Shown one piece after another: positions 46,536 through 58,628 of a stretch of 64,000 nucleotides of DNA. The notes under the pieces are model-generated. The model saw nothing but the letters and a program-made list of their open reading frames with translations. It ran no database searches and was not told the DNA's origin. Where the stretch lies: assembly GCA_029204225.1 (NCBI GenBank), contig CM055101.1, forward strand, positions 37,501,648 to 37,565,647, given 5' to 3'. Both the position numbers and the translations under genes were made by a program. Origin of the DNA: Diphasiastrum complanatum. Its lineage: Eukaryota; Streptophyta; Lycopodiopsida; Lycopodiales; Lycopodiaceae. Position 1 is the first letter of the stretch. Each line of letters starts with the position of its first letter.

Positions 46536-47040
46536 TTACTTTAATCTAACCTCTTTGTTGATAGCTTTGCTTCTGACGAAATGATACTTCGGTTCAATGT
46601 GCTTACTCCTAGAATGAGATCTAGGGTTGGTTGATAAAGTAATGGCACTTTGATTATCACAAAATAATATCGTCAAAGCATATTGATTCAGACCGATATC
46701 TGAGAGTAAGTTCCTCAACCAAATTGCTTCCTTTGTAGCTTGAGAGGCTGCAATATACTCTGATTCACTGGAAGATAGAGCTATCGAAGATTGCTTGCGA
46801 CTGTTCCAGAAAATTGGACCATTGCTGAGGAAGAATGTAAATTCGAAAGTAGATTTATGAGTGTCTACATCTCCTGCCCAACTCGCATCTGTGTAACCAC
46901 TGAGGAAATTGAGTTTGTCGTTGCCGACTACTCCATAACAAATGCAAAAGTCCATAGTAACTCGAAGATATCTCATGACTCTAATAAGAGCCTTCCAATG
47001 TGTGATATCAGGATTAGTCATAAACTGAGTCTTAAAATTG
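46536..47040 (-). pseudogene. Copia delta RNase H
   Basis: Minus-strand frame with TNPDITHWKALIRVMRYLRV, SGYTDASWAGDVDTHKSTFE, SSSESEYIAASQATKEAIWL and FCDNQSAITLSTNPRSHSRS, the normal copia RNase H order, ending VRSKAINKEVRLK. It starts abruptly at about 47040, joined to the end of integrase. Confidence 0.9.
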
Positions 47041-48343
47041 ATCTTCGATGAAGATGACATCCCGGCTAGTGAATATCTTCGACTCAATGAAATCGAACAA
47101 CTTGTAGGCTTGATTCGAAGTAGTGTAGCTGGTGAAAACACACTTGATACTCTGAAAGTCGAGCTTCTTCCTAAGATCACGAGGTATCTGCACAAAAGCA
47201 GTACATCCAAAAGCTCGTAAGTTTGATAAAGAAGGTTTGGTACCTGTCCAAACTTCGAATGGTGTTTTGTCTGAGAGGCCTTTAGTAGGACATTTGTTCT
47301 GAATATAGGTTGCTGTTGAAAGAGCTTCAGCCCAGAAGGACTTCAGAAGTTTCACATGTGATAACATGCACTTTGCCGATTCAACTAGGGTTCTGTTCTT
47401 TCTCAGCAAGACCAATTGATTGAGGCGAATAGGAAGTGATGTATTGTTGCTCAATGTCATTGTTAAGGCAATAGTCCTTCAATTCGTTGGAGATGTATTC
47501 TCACCCGTTATTTGACCTCAGTGCTTTGATTCATTTGCCAATTTGATTCTCAACATGCTCTTTGAATTTTTTGAATTTGATGAAAGCCTTTGATTTCTAT
47601 TTAATGAAATAAACAGCCGTTCTTCTGGAGAATTCATCAATAAAGGTAATGAAGTACTTTGTATTTAGCAATGAAGGAGTTTGCATAGGTCCACATATAT
47701 CTGTATGAACAACATCTAACAGATCTTTTGTTGCATGCATATGGTTTGATTTAAAAGGAATCCTAGCCTGCTTTCCAAAGATGTAGCTATGACAGACATA
47801 GAGATCGACCTTACCAGAAGGATAGTCGAGATCAAGAATCATGGATTGTCTGGTCATGTTCAAAATAGATGCATGATTCACGTATCTTAAACGATGATGC
47901 CATAGTAATGTTTTATTGACTAGAACAGAGATTTTCAAGACTTGACTAGACTCAGAATAACAGTGTGCCAATCTATATAAGTAATCTTGTCTCTTGTTGA
48001 GTGCAAGGATCTTATCACTCCTATCAATAATTTTGCATTGATCAGATTTGAATTCTACCTTATGACCTAAATCTGTAACTCTACTCATTGATAACATATT
48101 TGTAGAGAGTTTAGGAACATATAAAACCTTTGATAGTAATTTGAACTGATCATCTTTGAATCGAAATCTTACAGTACCTTCACCTTCAATAGTGTGAGTA
48201 GTATTGTCACCAAGATGAACAAATTTCTTCGTGCTGTAAGGAGTGTAGGAGTTGAAGATCTCACGTTGATTGATCATATGTTGAGTTGCTCCAGAATCCA
48301 AAAACCATGAATTATCCAGAAATGCGCTTTGATCTTTGACCAT
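47032..48343 (-). pseudogene. Copia delta protease, GAG-pre-integrase and integrase
   Basis: From 48343: protease active site SWFLDSGATQHM, STNMLSMSRVTDLGHKVEF, GAG-pre-integrase LLWHHRLRYVNHASILNMTR, a damaged CHSYIFGKQARIPF zinc region, then DLLDVVHTDICGPMQTPS (first catalytic Asp) to FSRRTAVYFIK. After a gap with stops (about 47597-47460), the integrase C-terminus follows (LLKSFWAEALSTATYIQNKC, FGCTAFVQIPRDLRKKLDF, SRDVIFIEDQF). Reverse transcriptase is absent: integrase is fused directly to the RNase H region near 47040. Confidence 0.88.
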
Positions 48344-48357
48344 GAATGCGCCTTCGT

Positions 48358-48600
48358 CTACTTCGCCCTGGGATATGATGAGACTGTATTTGCTTGTTGA
48401 TCAGGTTGCTTGGCTGCATTCTTCACTTGAAGAATTCGACAATCCTTAATCTCATGGTTCTTGCGCTTGCAATACCTGCAAAACATCTTCTTCTTCAACT
48501 GTGGATTCGATGATTGTTCTTGACCTTGAGTCTGTTTATGATTCGTCGTGAACATATACTCCAGTATCTTGTAAATGATTAAGTGTGGTTTTGGATTCCA
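48358..48600 (-). pseudogene. Copia delta zinc-knuckle segment of gag
   Basis: Frame 48555-48358 holds a CCHC knuckle CRYCKRKNHEIKDC preceded by a glutamine/lysine-rich stretch. Upstream gag does not continue here; it is found in the opposite orientation at 49943-50640. Confidence 0.8.
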
Positions 48601-49462
48601 GAAAACTATGATTGACGAATCATATGAATCTAAATATTTATGATTGACGGATCATGAATAGATACTTAATTATTGTCAGTGGATTCAAAAGAATGGTGAT
48701 GATTCTTGAGTGTGATGATTAATTCTTGATCTATTATTTGAGTAAGAATTCAGATCAGTGTTTTTGAATCTCTCTACACTAGTATTTTAATTGAGAACCT
48801 ATGAATCTCACAGACATTATCTTATTTATCTAGTGGATGCTATTTTACTATAGTTTATGGTCTGTAGATGCTTGAGTACAGTTTTTCATTTGAATTGGAT
48901 CTCTAGTTATCATAGGAGACAAACAAATCTATTAAGATGAATGAATGCTATTTTCTAGCATTTGGTGCTAGAAATAGGAGCATTTAACTCAAAAAGAGTA
49001 TCTGGGATACTCAAAGTTGAGTTTTTATCATTCTATGTCTTAATGATTCTCCTAGAGATTCTAGTTGAATGAATTATCATATCTTAGAATTGGAGAGTTT
49101 GTGGATAATTTTAGATTGTAATTATCATTTTTTTCTTTAACTTTAGTCTCCTAAGTTAGGAAATATTTCACTCAGTGGTTCATGTAAGTGTATTACAAGA
49201 AGGTGATGTTACTAACTTGTGTTGAGTGTAACCATGTTAAGAAAATATATCTCTTAGTGTACTTTTCAAACCAGAGTTTGTACTCCAGAATAGAGATTAA
49301 CGATCGCAAATAGGTTTATCTCTAAGTACTTGTTTGATATGAAACTCAGACTAAGGATAATGATTTTTTTCGATTAATATTGAAAGTTAAAGGAACTGTT
49401 CTTGTAATTCTTTCCTGTCTTGAGGAGCTTCTAAAGATAGAAGCAGTTCAAGGAGGGAAGAA
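48601..49462 (+). mobile_element. 3' interior of LTR element alpha (plus orientation), non-coding
   Basis: AT-rich, no gene. It ends in a polypurine tract (AAGGAGGGAAGAA) directly before the LTR at 49463, so it is the 3' end of an alpha element in plus orientation. Confidence 0.6.
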
Positions 49463-49942
49463 TGTTATGGCCATATTCGATTAAGGACCTAGAATAGTCC
49501 TAATATGGTAGATCGGCCCTCCAGTACTCGAGATTATTGGTCACGCTGAGATTTAATTCCATGTTGAGGCCTGTTTGTGAGTAATTACCTTGAGAAAACC
49601 CAAACGATCTAATTGAGACATTTGGAGCATTGCATGTATGTGTGACAGATATAGGCAGGAGGACTGCATGAAGAGATGTGATCTATTTATAGTTGACCTG
49701 CATGGAGATTGCATGGTTTCATGCACAGGACTCTACTCTCTCTATATAATGAGGTGGCGATTCTCCCGTCGATATATTGGGTTTAGATTACCAGTTTCTC
49801 TCTTATCCTCTTGCTTCACATGGCATGGCTTGGGGGCTAGATCCAGGTTTGATCTAGGATTGGTTGGGCAGTTTGGCTCCATAGTCTCTCTTATTGTGTT
49901 CTCCTATCCTCATCGTAGGGGCAATCCTTGAGGGTCTTTACA
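49463..49942 (+). mobile_element. LTR of element alpha (plus orientation)
   Basis: 480 bp, TGTTATGGCC to GGTCTTTACA, same family as 13312-13801 and 54815-55291. It is followed by GCCGG (49943-49947), which is also found beside the inverted LTR at 55291. Confidence 0.9.
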
Positions 49943-50640
49943 GCCGGTCTTATCGCAGACAAGCTGAATGGATCCAATTATCATTTGTGAAAATTTAAGA
50001 TAAAAACCTTGTTAATCATTAGTGAATTATGGGATGTTGTCACAGGTACAGAAGTTCAACCTGAAGACGACGACTCAAAGTGAAAATCGAAGGACGGTAA
50101 AGCTTTCATGCTTATCATCCTCAATATATCAGATACACAGATTGGACACATAGCTGAAGCTAAAACGTCTAGAGACGTTTGAGACATTTTGAACTCACTA
50201 TATGACGTGAGGGATGTAACTACTAAGTTACATCTACGAAGGAAATTTTTCACATTCAAAATGTCTACTGGTGATTCTTTTTAGAGTCACATTAACCAGT
50301 TTAAGAATCTTCTACAACAGATGGCCGCTGTCAGATCAGTCATAGACGATCAAGACGCAATTATGACATTGCTTTCATGTTGCCCTCTACATATGAGAAC
50401 TAGGTGATAATCATATCAACATAGTCAGATTTAACTCTTACCAGAGTTATCACTATGTTGCTGCAAGAAGACAATTGAAGAAGTCAGGACACTTTGTCTA
50501 CTTCTTCCTCTTAGACTCTATTTGTCAACAAAGGCTCGAAGCAACAAAAGCAGAAAAGCTCCAAGAAGACTGCAGGAAAAGTAAGAATCATTCCAAAATC
50601 TTTCCACCAAGAAAATATTGGATTTAGGAATATTTTTCAA
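49943..50640 (+). pseudogene. Copia delta gag, displaced and inverted
   Basis: Plus-strand frame gives a copia gag: DKLNGSNYHL, then a TGA where W is expected, KFKIKTLLIISELWDVVTG, IAEAKTSRDVWDILNSLYDV, and a later lysine/serine-rich segment (VNKGSKQQKQKSSKKTAGK). Its first codons are missing here but lie at 55292-55314 on the minus strand; the two pieces share the GCCGG target duplication and join in frame. It is therefore the gag of copia delta, split by element alpha and then inverted. Confidence 0.8.
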
Positions 50641-53600
50641 ACCGGATTCTTTAACTGAAGTGCAAGATTCAAGGTTTATTAACCACTGGTAATTAAAGAC
50701 TGAACGCATACCAAAATGACAATCATCTTCAACTACAAAAACTTTAGATTACAATCTAGAATCAAATCTAGATACCCAAAGTCCTGCTGAATATCAATTC
50801 AGATATTATTCTTGGATTTATTCTGATTTGTTATCCAATGGAGCGCTTTGGAATACAATCACTAATGAGCTGAGTCTATTCCTTAACTAAGGAATACTCT
50901 ATTCCAAGAATACTGTATATCCAATGCACATAATTTTAACTGATGAACCCAAATGATTCACTAATCATGCGTCTTACAGGCAATATAAATCAAAACCATT
51001 TTCTCCCCTCAATCAACCCCTCTCTGATCCTAGTACTTAAACTAAGATTAGGTTGATCCAATGTAGAACTGTCAGACTTAAATTCTGATCAAACTTATTT
51101 CTATTTCAATCAAAATGGAATTAGTAACCTTTGACTTTTTACTATACTACTTATGGATGATGATTCAAATATCAAACTCGTTTTAGTTCCAGATTGTCCA
51201 CCACAATCCCTAGAGAATTTCTCTTTTTTTTGAAAAGTTTCAATTAGGTATCTTACTCTGAATCTATCCAAAATTACTTTTAGACCAAATCTCATTTCTA
51301 TACCACAGTTGGTTCTCTTCCAAAAACTATGCAACCTACGGATTTCCAAATAGAATTTTATCTCACCACTTCACCCCTCCTTTTAAAGAAATTATAAATT
51401 TCAATAAAAGTTAACTGGAAAGATGATATATGAAAATACTCAAAACCAAGAAAAGTCAGTAATAAGTGTATTCCACAAAAGGATTCACTCTATTACACAC
51501 ATGACTTTCCCTTCAAATATTTTCAACCCGAGTGACATAGAATTTATCTGAATTCCATGTCTATTCACACAAGTAGTAATTTATATGACATAATAGTCTT
51601 TCAGAAGAATAACTTCATGTTGGAAAGAATCATATAAACCAGTCTGATGTCTATATTCGAGAAATTTCTAAGAAGTAAAAGATTAATTACAAAAGTGAGA
51701 AATAGATTTGAGGGCCTCTAATTTTGTAAATAATGAGATACCACATTGGGATCTAGATTAAACCTCAAAATTTTTCAAGATACCCCACATTTGATCAAAC
51801 GGTTTTATTTTTCCCATATCGACTAGGTACTAAAACATACCTTTGATCATCATATCTTTATAGTCCTAGCATTCCCTTTCCAAAATTACTGATGTTCCAT
51901 ACCATCAGCTTTTCCTTTCAGAAAACCCTTAACCGCCTTATCTGATATTCTAGAGATCCACTGATTATCTAGCTGTCTTATAATCACTATAGGATATTAT
52001 CTCTTGTTCCCAAACACTGGAGAATCCAATTTATTTGGATGACTGGCATGCCCATCAGATGGATACCTCAAATCCACATCTGATTCTGAGATTTAGACAG
52101 AAGAATTAACATAATTCAATTTTACATTTTGATCCTTTCTGATTAATGATAAGCTTCGAATCCCCATGGATCCATGAGCATTAACTCTAGGGATAAGCTT
52201 CTATCAATTAACAGATCCTATGTAAATCCATGTAGCAGATTCTACTTCTAACATCACAATTGACATCCAAAACTACGGATACCTCAATGGTTACAAAGAT
52301 ATAGGTTATAAATTCAACTAAATGAATTCTATCTAGGAAATTAATAACTGGTATTAAGCAATTATCTACTGGGATTACTAAAATCGTAATTGCGAAATAC
52401 ATTTCCTGATCACACTCACTCCACTGATGTCCTTTCTTAGAATTTCTCGTTCCCTAAAAATCTATTTCAGCTAAGATACTAAGAAGACGTAATGACATTA
52501 GTAAATGTTTAAAAAATTAATTATTGTAGGAAGAAATCAGAAACAATTTCATTTCTATCCTATACCTGGACTGAATAATTGATACATCAAAATCATCTAC
52601 TAGTATGAAAAATACTAGTAGTTTGATCTTTTGAATATAATTTACCATAGGATTTAACTGGAAATGAAATCAGTTATGTATTTCCTATTATTACAATTTT
52701 TCCAATAAAATTGGACTGTTCGCTCTTTTCACTTACTGGCCTAAGAATTACTTCGTTAAAATTATATGTAATTAATGAGAAAATAAGATTTGGTTTCGAG
52801 TACTTTCTACACTATATTCACCGCAAACCTCCAAATACTATCAATTTTCCACCATTAATTATTTAACAAGTATTTCAAAAGCTTTTGGTTTGTTCAATTT
52901 TAATGATCTAAATCATCAAAACCACAATAACCAATTGATCGGTGTTCTCCCGATTTGAAAAGGAGAAAATTGAAAAAAACACAATTTAACTCCATTTACT
53001 GGGAGTATCAATACTCCAGAGTTAAATGGTTTAAAATGCATAATACCAAGGAATCGAATTCCTATAACAGGTATATGCCTGAGAACCATACCATTTTTTC
53101 GTCAAGATCGGCCTTAAAAAATTCATTCCCAAAATCGATTATTACAGCTTGACCAAATATCTAATAGTACAAAAGTTTCAATTAACATGGCTGAACAAAA
53201 TGTCGAAGTGATAAAGTCCAAACACAAGCATATTTTGATCCAACTGAAAGCTACCATATGTCCAAAACTCTTTCCAAGCCTTGATTAACTGGCATGTAAT
53301 AGCTCCGATGTAAACTGTCAACCAATTCATAGATTGTCGACCACTCATCCATCTTCAAAGTAACTTTAAACACCCAACATATGCATACCAAAAAAACCCC
53401 TAAAGTAAGGTCTTAAAAATTACAATTAGGTAAGACCAAACCCAACTTTTAAAAAACAAGAATTAAGGTCGGCTCCTTCCAACACAAACAAGAGACAGCC
53501 GCCACATCTTCCATTCTTAAAGTGACCAGCCGCATCCACCCCATCGAGAGAGAGAATGTAATAGCTGAGGCAAAGATGGATCGCGCCACTCTTCTACCAT

Positions 53601-54801
53601 ACCTGCAGCTCGTTCATTGCCAATCTCCCTGTCCATGGAGAACAGGCATGCACTCACTGGGAAAAGAGAACATGCATTCACTGTTGGAATGGATCTTCCA
53701 GATGCACATTTACACTCTTCAAACCCCATGGGTTTCAGCTAACTCTGACCCAACCAGATCTGTTACAGAATCAATTGCTCCTCTGCAGCTAGAACTTAGC
53801 ATTCAACGCTGCCAACGAGGGAATATCAGTCTCAGGCTAACAGCCCACAACGCCCAAAAGCGGTTGTCAAGGCAGACTTCAACCTTTTTTTTGCAGGTGA
53901 ATCCAGGGAAAAAACCATCTGCATGCAATCTATCCAGTACACGATTGAATCTACCATGGCTTCAACAACTGAATCAACCAACAGGTTCAACCAACTGGCT
54001 GGGATCAACAGCTGTTTTTCCAAGGATCCATTGGGTTTGCAATCAATCATTAGGACAGAAGCATGGATATTGATTCCATAATCAGAATCATCACTCTGTA
54101 GTTTTAAACAGAGCACAAAACATAAAGCAAGCAGTATATTGCTTTACGTGATTCTGAAACCGGGTTACATCAATCTGGATTGCTTCTACTTTTCCTTTAA
54201 TTCACAGCAAAAACCAATAGGTTTATCTCTTTCATAAAGCAGAGCCGTATTCTGTTTAACCAATAATTAGGACAACAACTGCCATCAATGTTCTTGAAAC
54301 ATGCAGGTTAACAAGAGGATTACTAGCAAAAGCACTAATCCTCACATGCATTTACTGGAATCATGTTCTTAATTATTAACAATCCATACAAGCTGGATAA
54401 ATTGATTTGATTCAATCTATCTATGAATAAAACTAGGAACACGATTCAAAACCTTATGGGTTATGCTTGCATCCCAATTATTAACCAAACAGAATATAGC
54501 CATGAAACAAGCAACTGGATCCATAGATCCTTCTACATGATATGAAAGCTTCATCAAGAAAACCGAAAATACTAATGAATTCATACTAATTCTTAGCATA
54601 TTTAACGGAATCATTTCCATAAAAGGGCTTATTATCAACAATTATGAAAAACTTGCTTCAAAACTAGAATTAGTGAATCCATAACCGCACTTCTCTTGAG
54701 AATTCAGCACTCCAAAATCCGGGATGTAAATCCAAGCGCTTCCACCTTCCAAGTTCGATGTAGAGCTTGCTTCATCCTATCCAAGACCGCATCTTAGTCA
54801 A
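50641..54801. mobile_element. Long non-coding interior of element alpha
   Basis: 4.1 kb, AT-rich, without any recognisable retroelement protein. It includes, near its left end, an inversion breakpoint I cannot place exactly. A large LTR element without coding capacity (LARD-like) fits. The 183-codon open frame 53522-54073 (plus) has no recognisable features. Confidence 0.5.
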
Positions 54802-54813
54802 GCTCTGATACCA
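54802..54813 (-). promoter_or_regulatory. tRNA-Met primer binding site (element alpha)
   Basis: GCTCTGATACCA, exact, next to the LTR at 54815. Confidence 0.85.
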
Positions 54814-54814
54814 A

Positions 54815-55291
54815 TGTAAAGACCCTCAAGGATTGCCCCTAAGATGAGGATAGGAGAACACAATAAGAGAGACTATGGGGCCAAACCACCCAACCAATCC
54901 TAGATCAAACCTGGATCTAGCCCCAAGCCATGCCATGTGAAGCAAGAGGAGAAGAGAGAAACTGGTAACCTAAACCCAATATGTCGACGGGAAAATCCCC
55001 ATCTCATTATATAGAGAGTAGAGTTCCGTGCATGAAACCATGCAATCTCCATGCAAGTCAACTATAAATAGTTCACATCTCTTCATGTAGTCCTCCTGCC
55101 TATATTCGTCACACAGACATGCAATGCTCCAAATGTCTCAATTAGAGTGGCTGCGTCCTCTCAAGGTAATTAGTTACAAACATGCCTCAACATGGAATTA
55201 AATCTCGGCGTTACCAATAATCTCGAATACTGGAGGGCCGATCTACCATATTAGGACTATTCCAGGTCCTTAACCGAATATGGCCATAACA
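54815..55291 (-). mobile_element. 5' LTR of element alpha (minus orientation)
   Basis: 477 bp, plus strand TGTAAAGACC to GGCCATAACA. Right flank CCGGC is GCCGG on the minus strand, the same duplication found after the plus-oriented LTR at 49942. Confidence 0.9.
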
Positions 55292-55314
55292 CCGGCTTTA
55301 CTTTGAAAATCCAT
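55292..55314 (-). pseudogene. First codons of copia delta gag
   Basis: ATG at 55314 followed by six more codons and two bases, cut by the alpha LTR at the GCCGG target site. It lies about 200 bp inside the delta primer binding site, the normal leader distance. Confidence 0.8.
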
Positions 55315-55507
55315 CTGGAACTTAGTCTGTTAATTGTATCGATGACGCTAAGATGTAGTAATCTCAACAATAAGAAATCAATTATCTGATACTGAAAGGT
55401 TGAAAAGAACTGAAGAGTATGATATCAATTTGATATCGCGAAAGATATGAAGTATTAGAGCTTTCGCTTTGATATCATATTGGAATCAGATAAAGAATAA
55501 TGATTTC

Positions 55508-55519
55508 GCTCTGATACCA
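55508..55519 (-). promoter_or_regulatory. tRNA-Met primer binding site (copia delta)
   Basis: GCTCTGATACCA, exact, directly beside the LTR starting at 55520. Confidence 0.9.
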
Positions 55520-56706
55520 TGTCGGAAAGTGGTATGTGCAGAAGATAGGTCTAGTTCGAAAAGGGAACGAATGAAAATAATTCGTGTGTCTAGAAAGAAA
55601 GCTTTTCATGCATGGCGGAATAAACTATCTTCATCTTTCCAATGCATGACTACGCCTATCAATTTCAAACAAGACAATAGTGATAGAAATCACGTTTGAT
55701 CTTATAGTAGCTAACTTTGAAATCGTCAGTACTACAGTGATTACGTAGCCAAACAATTAAGCATAAAAAATTATCAGACAAATAATAGTCGCGAAGAAAT
55801 ACAGAAACGCATATAGTCTGAGACGAAACTAAACGCAATAAGAAATAGTATTGATTCAAAACCAAACAGAAGTAAATGAGTACAATAGGTTACAGATCAA
55901 AGCCGTGTACTCTATGCTATCTCTAAGCGGCTAATATGAAAATCCGAATTAATGCGCAATGTTGATAAGCAGTAGCACAATAGTAATCTCTAAAACAACT
56001 CTAAGAAGTGAGCTAGAATGTTCAAGAGTGTTCAAGCTCACAAGCTTGAGAGAGACAGAGCTAACTATTCAAATGCTTCTGATAATTCTGATTTTCGATT
56101 GACTTGCTTGTTTGATTGATTAAATATGTATGAAATGAACAACTATTTATACTAAGAAATTAGGTCGTCAATTGCGATCGCCAATTGGCTGGTGATGCGC
56201 TGGCATCCATCCGGTCCTTGTCATTGATTGCTGATAAGCGGTGAAATTGGCCGTAAACGTTCTCTCTGCATAAATGAACCAAAACTATAGCTCTACAGAA
56301 ATGAACTAAAACAGCCACATGCGACACTATCGGATTTTTCACAAAATGTCAAAAAAAGCCGAAGGTGCCTTTAAATCTCATTTAGGGTTGCCCCACACTT
56401 TGCTAGAGTCATTTCCTTAACATTTGAGGCTCTTTGGAAAAAATCGAAAAATGCTATGCTGCATATTTGAGCAAGATTTTTTATAGGCAAAAAATGCTAA
56501 AAAGACGACACTGCATTTTTACACGAGATTTCTGTCAGTTGAAAAATGAGACATTGTCGTTCAACTCGATGTAATTCTGCAGACTGTAAAAACACTTGTA
56601 ATTCTGCAGACTGTGTAAACACACGGGAAAATTCGCAGAACTGGATAAACAATGGATGAAAATTAAAATCGATTAGACGATTGGTAAGAAGGATAATAAT
56701 CCAACA
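55520..56706 (-). mobile_element. 5' LTR of copia delta
   Basis: 1187 bp, plus strand TGTCGGAAAG to AATCCAACA, then TGTAT as target duplication. About 27 bp longer than the 3' LTR because of a small local duplication near 56275-56310. Confidence 0.92.
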
Positions 56707-57293
56707 TGTATCTTATTATGGACTAGTAGATTCGTTATGTCAGATTATGAGCTGGAGCTTACTTTGGATTTTTACATTTCAGGAAACAATTTTTCTTGAT
56801 GATTTTGCAATTCGTCGAGGAGGGCAGAGATCTTCTGTAGGAGAATTTTCAAGAGATCATGCACTGGGGTATTATCTGAAGTTCTTCAAGAATAATGAGA
56901 TAAGTGTTGCCCATTCAAAGTTTTATCAACATGGTGAGACAATGATTATGGCAATCAAGGCAATGTCTCATTTTCTTGGAGGACCTAATTTCAATAAGGT
57001 GCATAAAATGTTTTTTGTAAAGAAAACTATTGCACTTCAAATTTTAGGATATGGGTGCGCACTACACATGGAGGTTGACTCAGCGAGCACATTTTAATAG
57101 AAAAATAGCAAACACAACATCAACTTCAACTATTATGGGAGCTCCAAAACAAGGAAAAGATTTAAATTGGCTTCATCAAGCAATACTTTTAATAACATGT
57201 CTTCCAAAGATGTGGATGAGTAGTGAATTCCATGTTCAAATCATCTCATTTTGCAATGTATGTTGCTTACGTTGATCTGAGTAAGCATGAAAA

Positions 57294-58628
57294 CTATGAG
57301 CTGTTGGATCCATACGAAAGAAGAAAATTGTTGCATGATTCTAAGTTGCAACTTTCATTAGAGAAAGTATCGGAAGCAGAGTAGATACTGCTGAATTGTA
57401 CTTTGTAATTTTTTTTATTTAATATACAAAATTTTATTGTGTGTCTATTGCTTATTGGCTTGTATAAATTTGCATGCTTTTTGAAAATTTTATAATTCGT
57501 CAATTTTATATTGTGACGAATTTGGATTCTTCTGTAAAACCATTGCAAAAGTTGCAGTATATAGCTGTTCTTTGTGCTAGTCCCACCATTTTGTGTACTT
57601 TTATAAAATGCCGCTCTTGTTTGCCAATGAGAATTTTCCATTTCTTGCGATGACCATATGCTAATACTTCCACTATTTCTTGCAAAGAATGTCGAATGAT
57701 GTCATAATATGTGTTGCATGTCATAAAACATAATCTAAATTAGTACCAAAAGTATCTAATTTAATTGCACATATTTGTCTATAGTAGTGTAACATCAAAA
57801 TCTTACCATATAATGTGCTATATGATCAAGACCCCATGCACTTCGAATTGCATCCACAAATTCACTGGTTGTTTTTTGTATCATTTGTACATCAGTAGTT
57901 GAAAATTTATCTTTTCTCAAGTATTTCACCATGTTATCTAATTTTTTCCAAACTTCTACCTCGTGTATACGAGTAGAACCTTCTTCTTCGAATCTTGAGT
58001 TGCTGCAATAATCTTTTTCCAAACCGAGTATTGAATCTTGGATTGTTTGCCAGAATAATTTGATAAAAATCTTCGAGCTTTGGATCCTCCAATGCTCGAC
58101 TTGCATGGAATATTTTCCGTTTTACTTGATAGCTTGTCATCTTTTTTTATTTTAACGTGGCCTTTATGTAAGTCTGCTTTGGACAACACATCCTCTAATT
58201 TGGAAATAACTTCCTTTGCAGATGCCTCTGGCTCGCGAAATTCCATGCAAACAAGATGTGAAGATATATTATTTTTTCTATAATACGCACCTTCGCATGC
58301 AATGTACAAATATGAACATTCTGAAGAGAAATTGGCAGTACAGGTTTCCAATTAGGATCTTCTCGATCTCTTGATATTTCTATACTCCTTGTCATGTCTT
58401 TTGTTGTCTTCATGCAGTACAAACAAGGGTGTTTAGAGTTAGCGCCATGAGATACATTGAACATACATTTTAATGTCTTCAAATCTCCTTCTAAATGCCA
58501 TTCAATGTTGAAAGTGCCAATTCCAGGAATATTAGGTGGAATTCCCTCCAGGTGGTTTTTTTTATGGTGGCAGGATATGAGGTTCTATTAAATATCCATG
58601 AGAGAATGTCATGGTCTTCTTTCATCAC
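57294..58628 (-). pseudogene. ORF4 of element copy 2, transposase-like, 5'-truncated
   Basis: Begins behind an acceptor at 58629 with MKEDHDILSWIF and continues GDLKTLKCMFNVSHGANSKH, CLYC, NVHICTLHAKVRIIEKIIYL, GGSKARRFLSNYSG, VWKKLDNMVKYLRKDKF and, after an intron (about 57725-57805), ISIWSSQEMENSHWQTRAAF and LLQWFYRRIQIRH. These match copy 1 block by block. The final exon is open here where copy 1 has a one-base frameshift; other frame changes occur near 58250 and 57960. Its 3' end overlaps the end of ORF3. Nothing corresponding to the N-terminal exons of copy 1 was found to the right. Confidence 0.65.

Larger units (their letters stand above)
44266..57384 (+). pseudogene. ORF3 of element copy 2, interrupted by copia delta in its intron
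   Basis: Exon 1 runs from about 44266 to 45238 with frame changes. Conserved blocks include FTKLHNDFKS (44540s) and ELDELSDIIDFDANDLLLG (44950s), matching LSEFSDIIDFNHDD in copy 1. The donor is TGC|GTAAGT at 45239. Copia delta occupies 45252-56706. The acceptor is ACATTTCAG at 56774-56782, and exon 2 gives IFLDDFAIRRGGQRS, MAIKAMSHFLGG and IALQILGYG. From about 57047 to 57230 there is extra sequence not in copy 1, after which LDPYERRKLLHD reappears and the gene ends at 57384. The intron position equals that of copy 1. Confidence 0.6.
40900..58628. mobile_element. Four-gene H3-encoding element, copy 2, split by copia delta
   Basis: Same order and orientation as copy 1: ORF1 (+) 40900-42264, H3-like (-) 43407-42502, ORF3 (+) 44266-57384, ORF4 (-) 58628-57294. 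The 11.5-kb copia delta (45252-56706) sits inside the ORF3 intron. Protein similarity to copy 1 is moderate, roughly half the residues by eye, so these are not recent duplicates. The 5' part of ORF4 is missing. Confidence 0.7.

Noticed and set aside
53522-54073. 183-codon open frame in the alpha interior
   Set aside because: No recognisable domain, no neighbouring gene and no sign of codon bias; treated as chance in non-coding LTR-element DNA.
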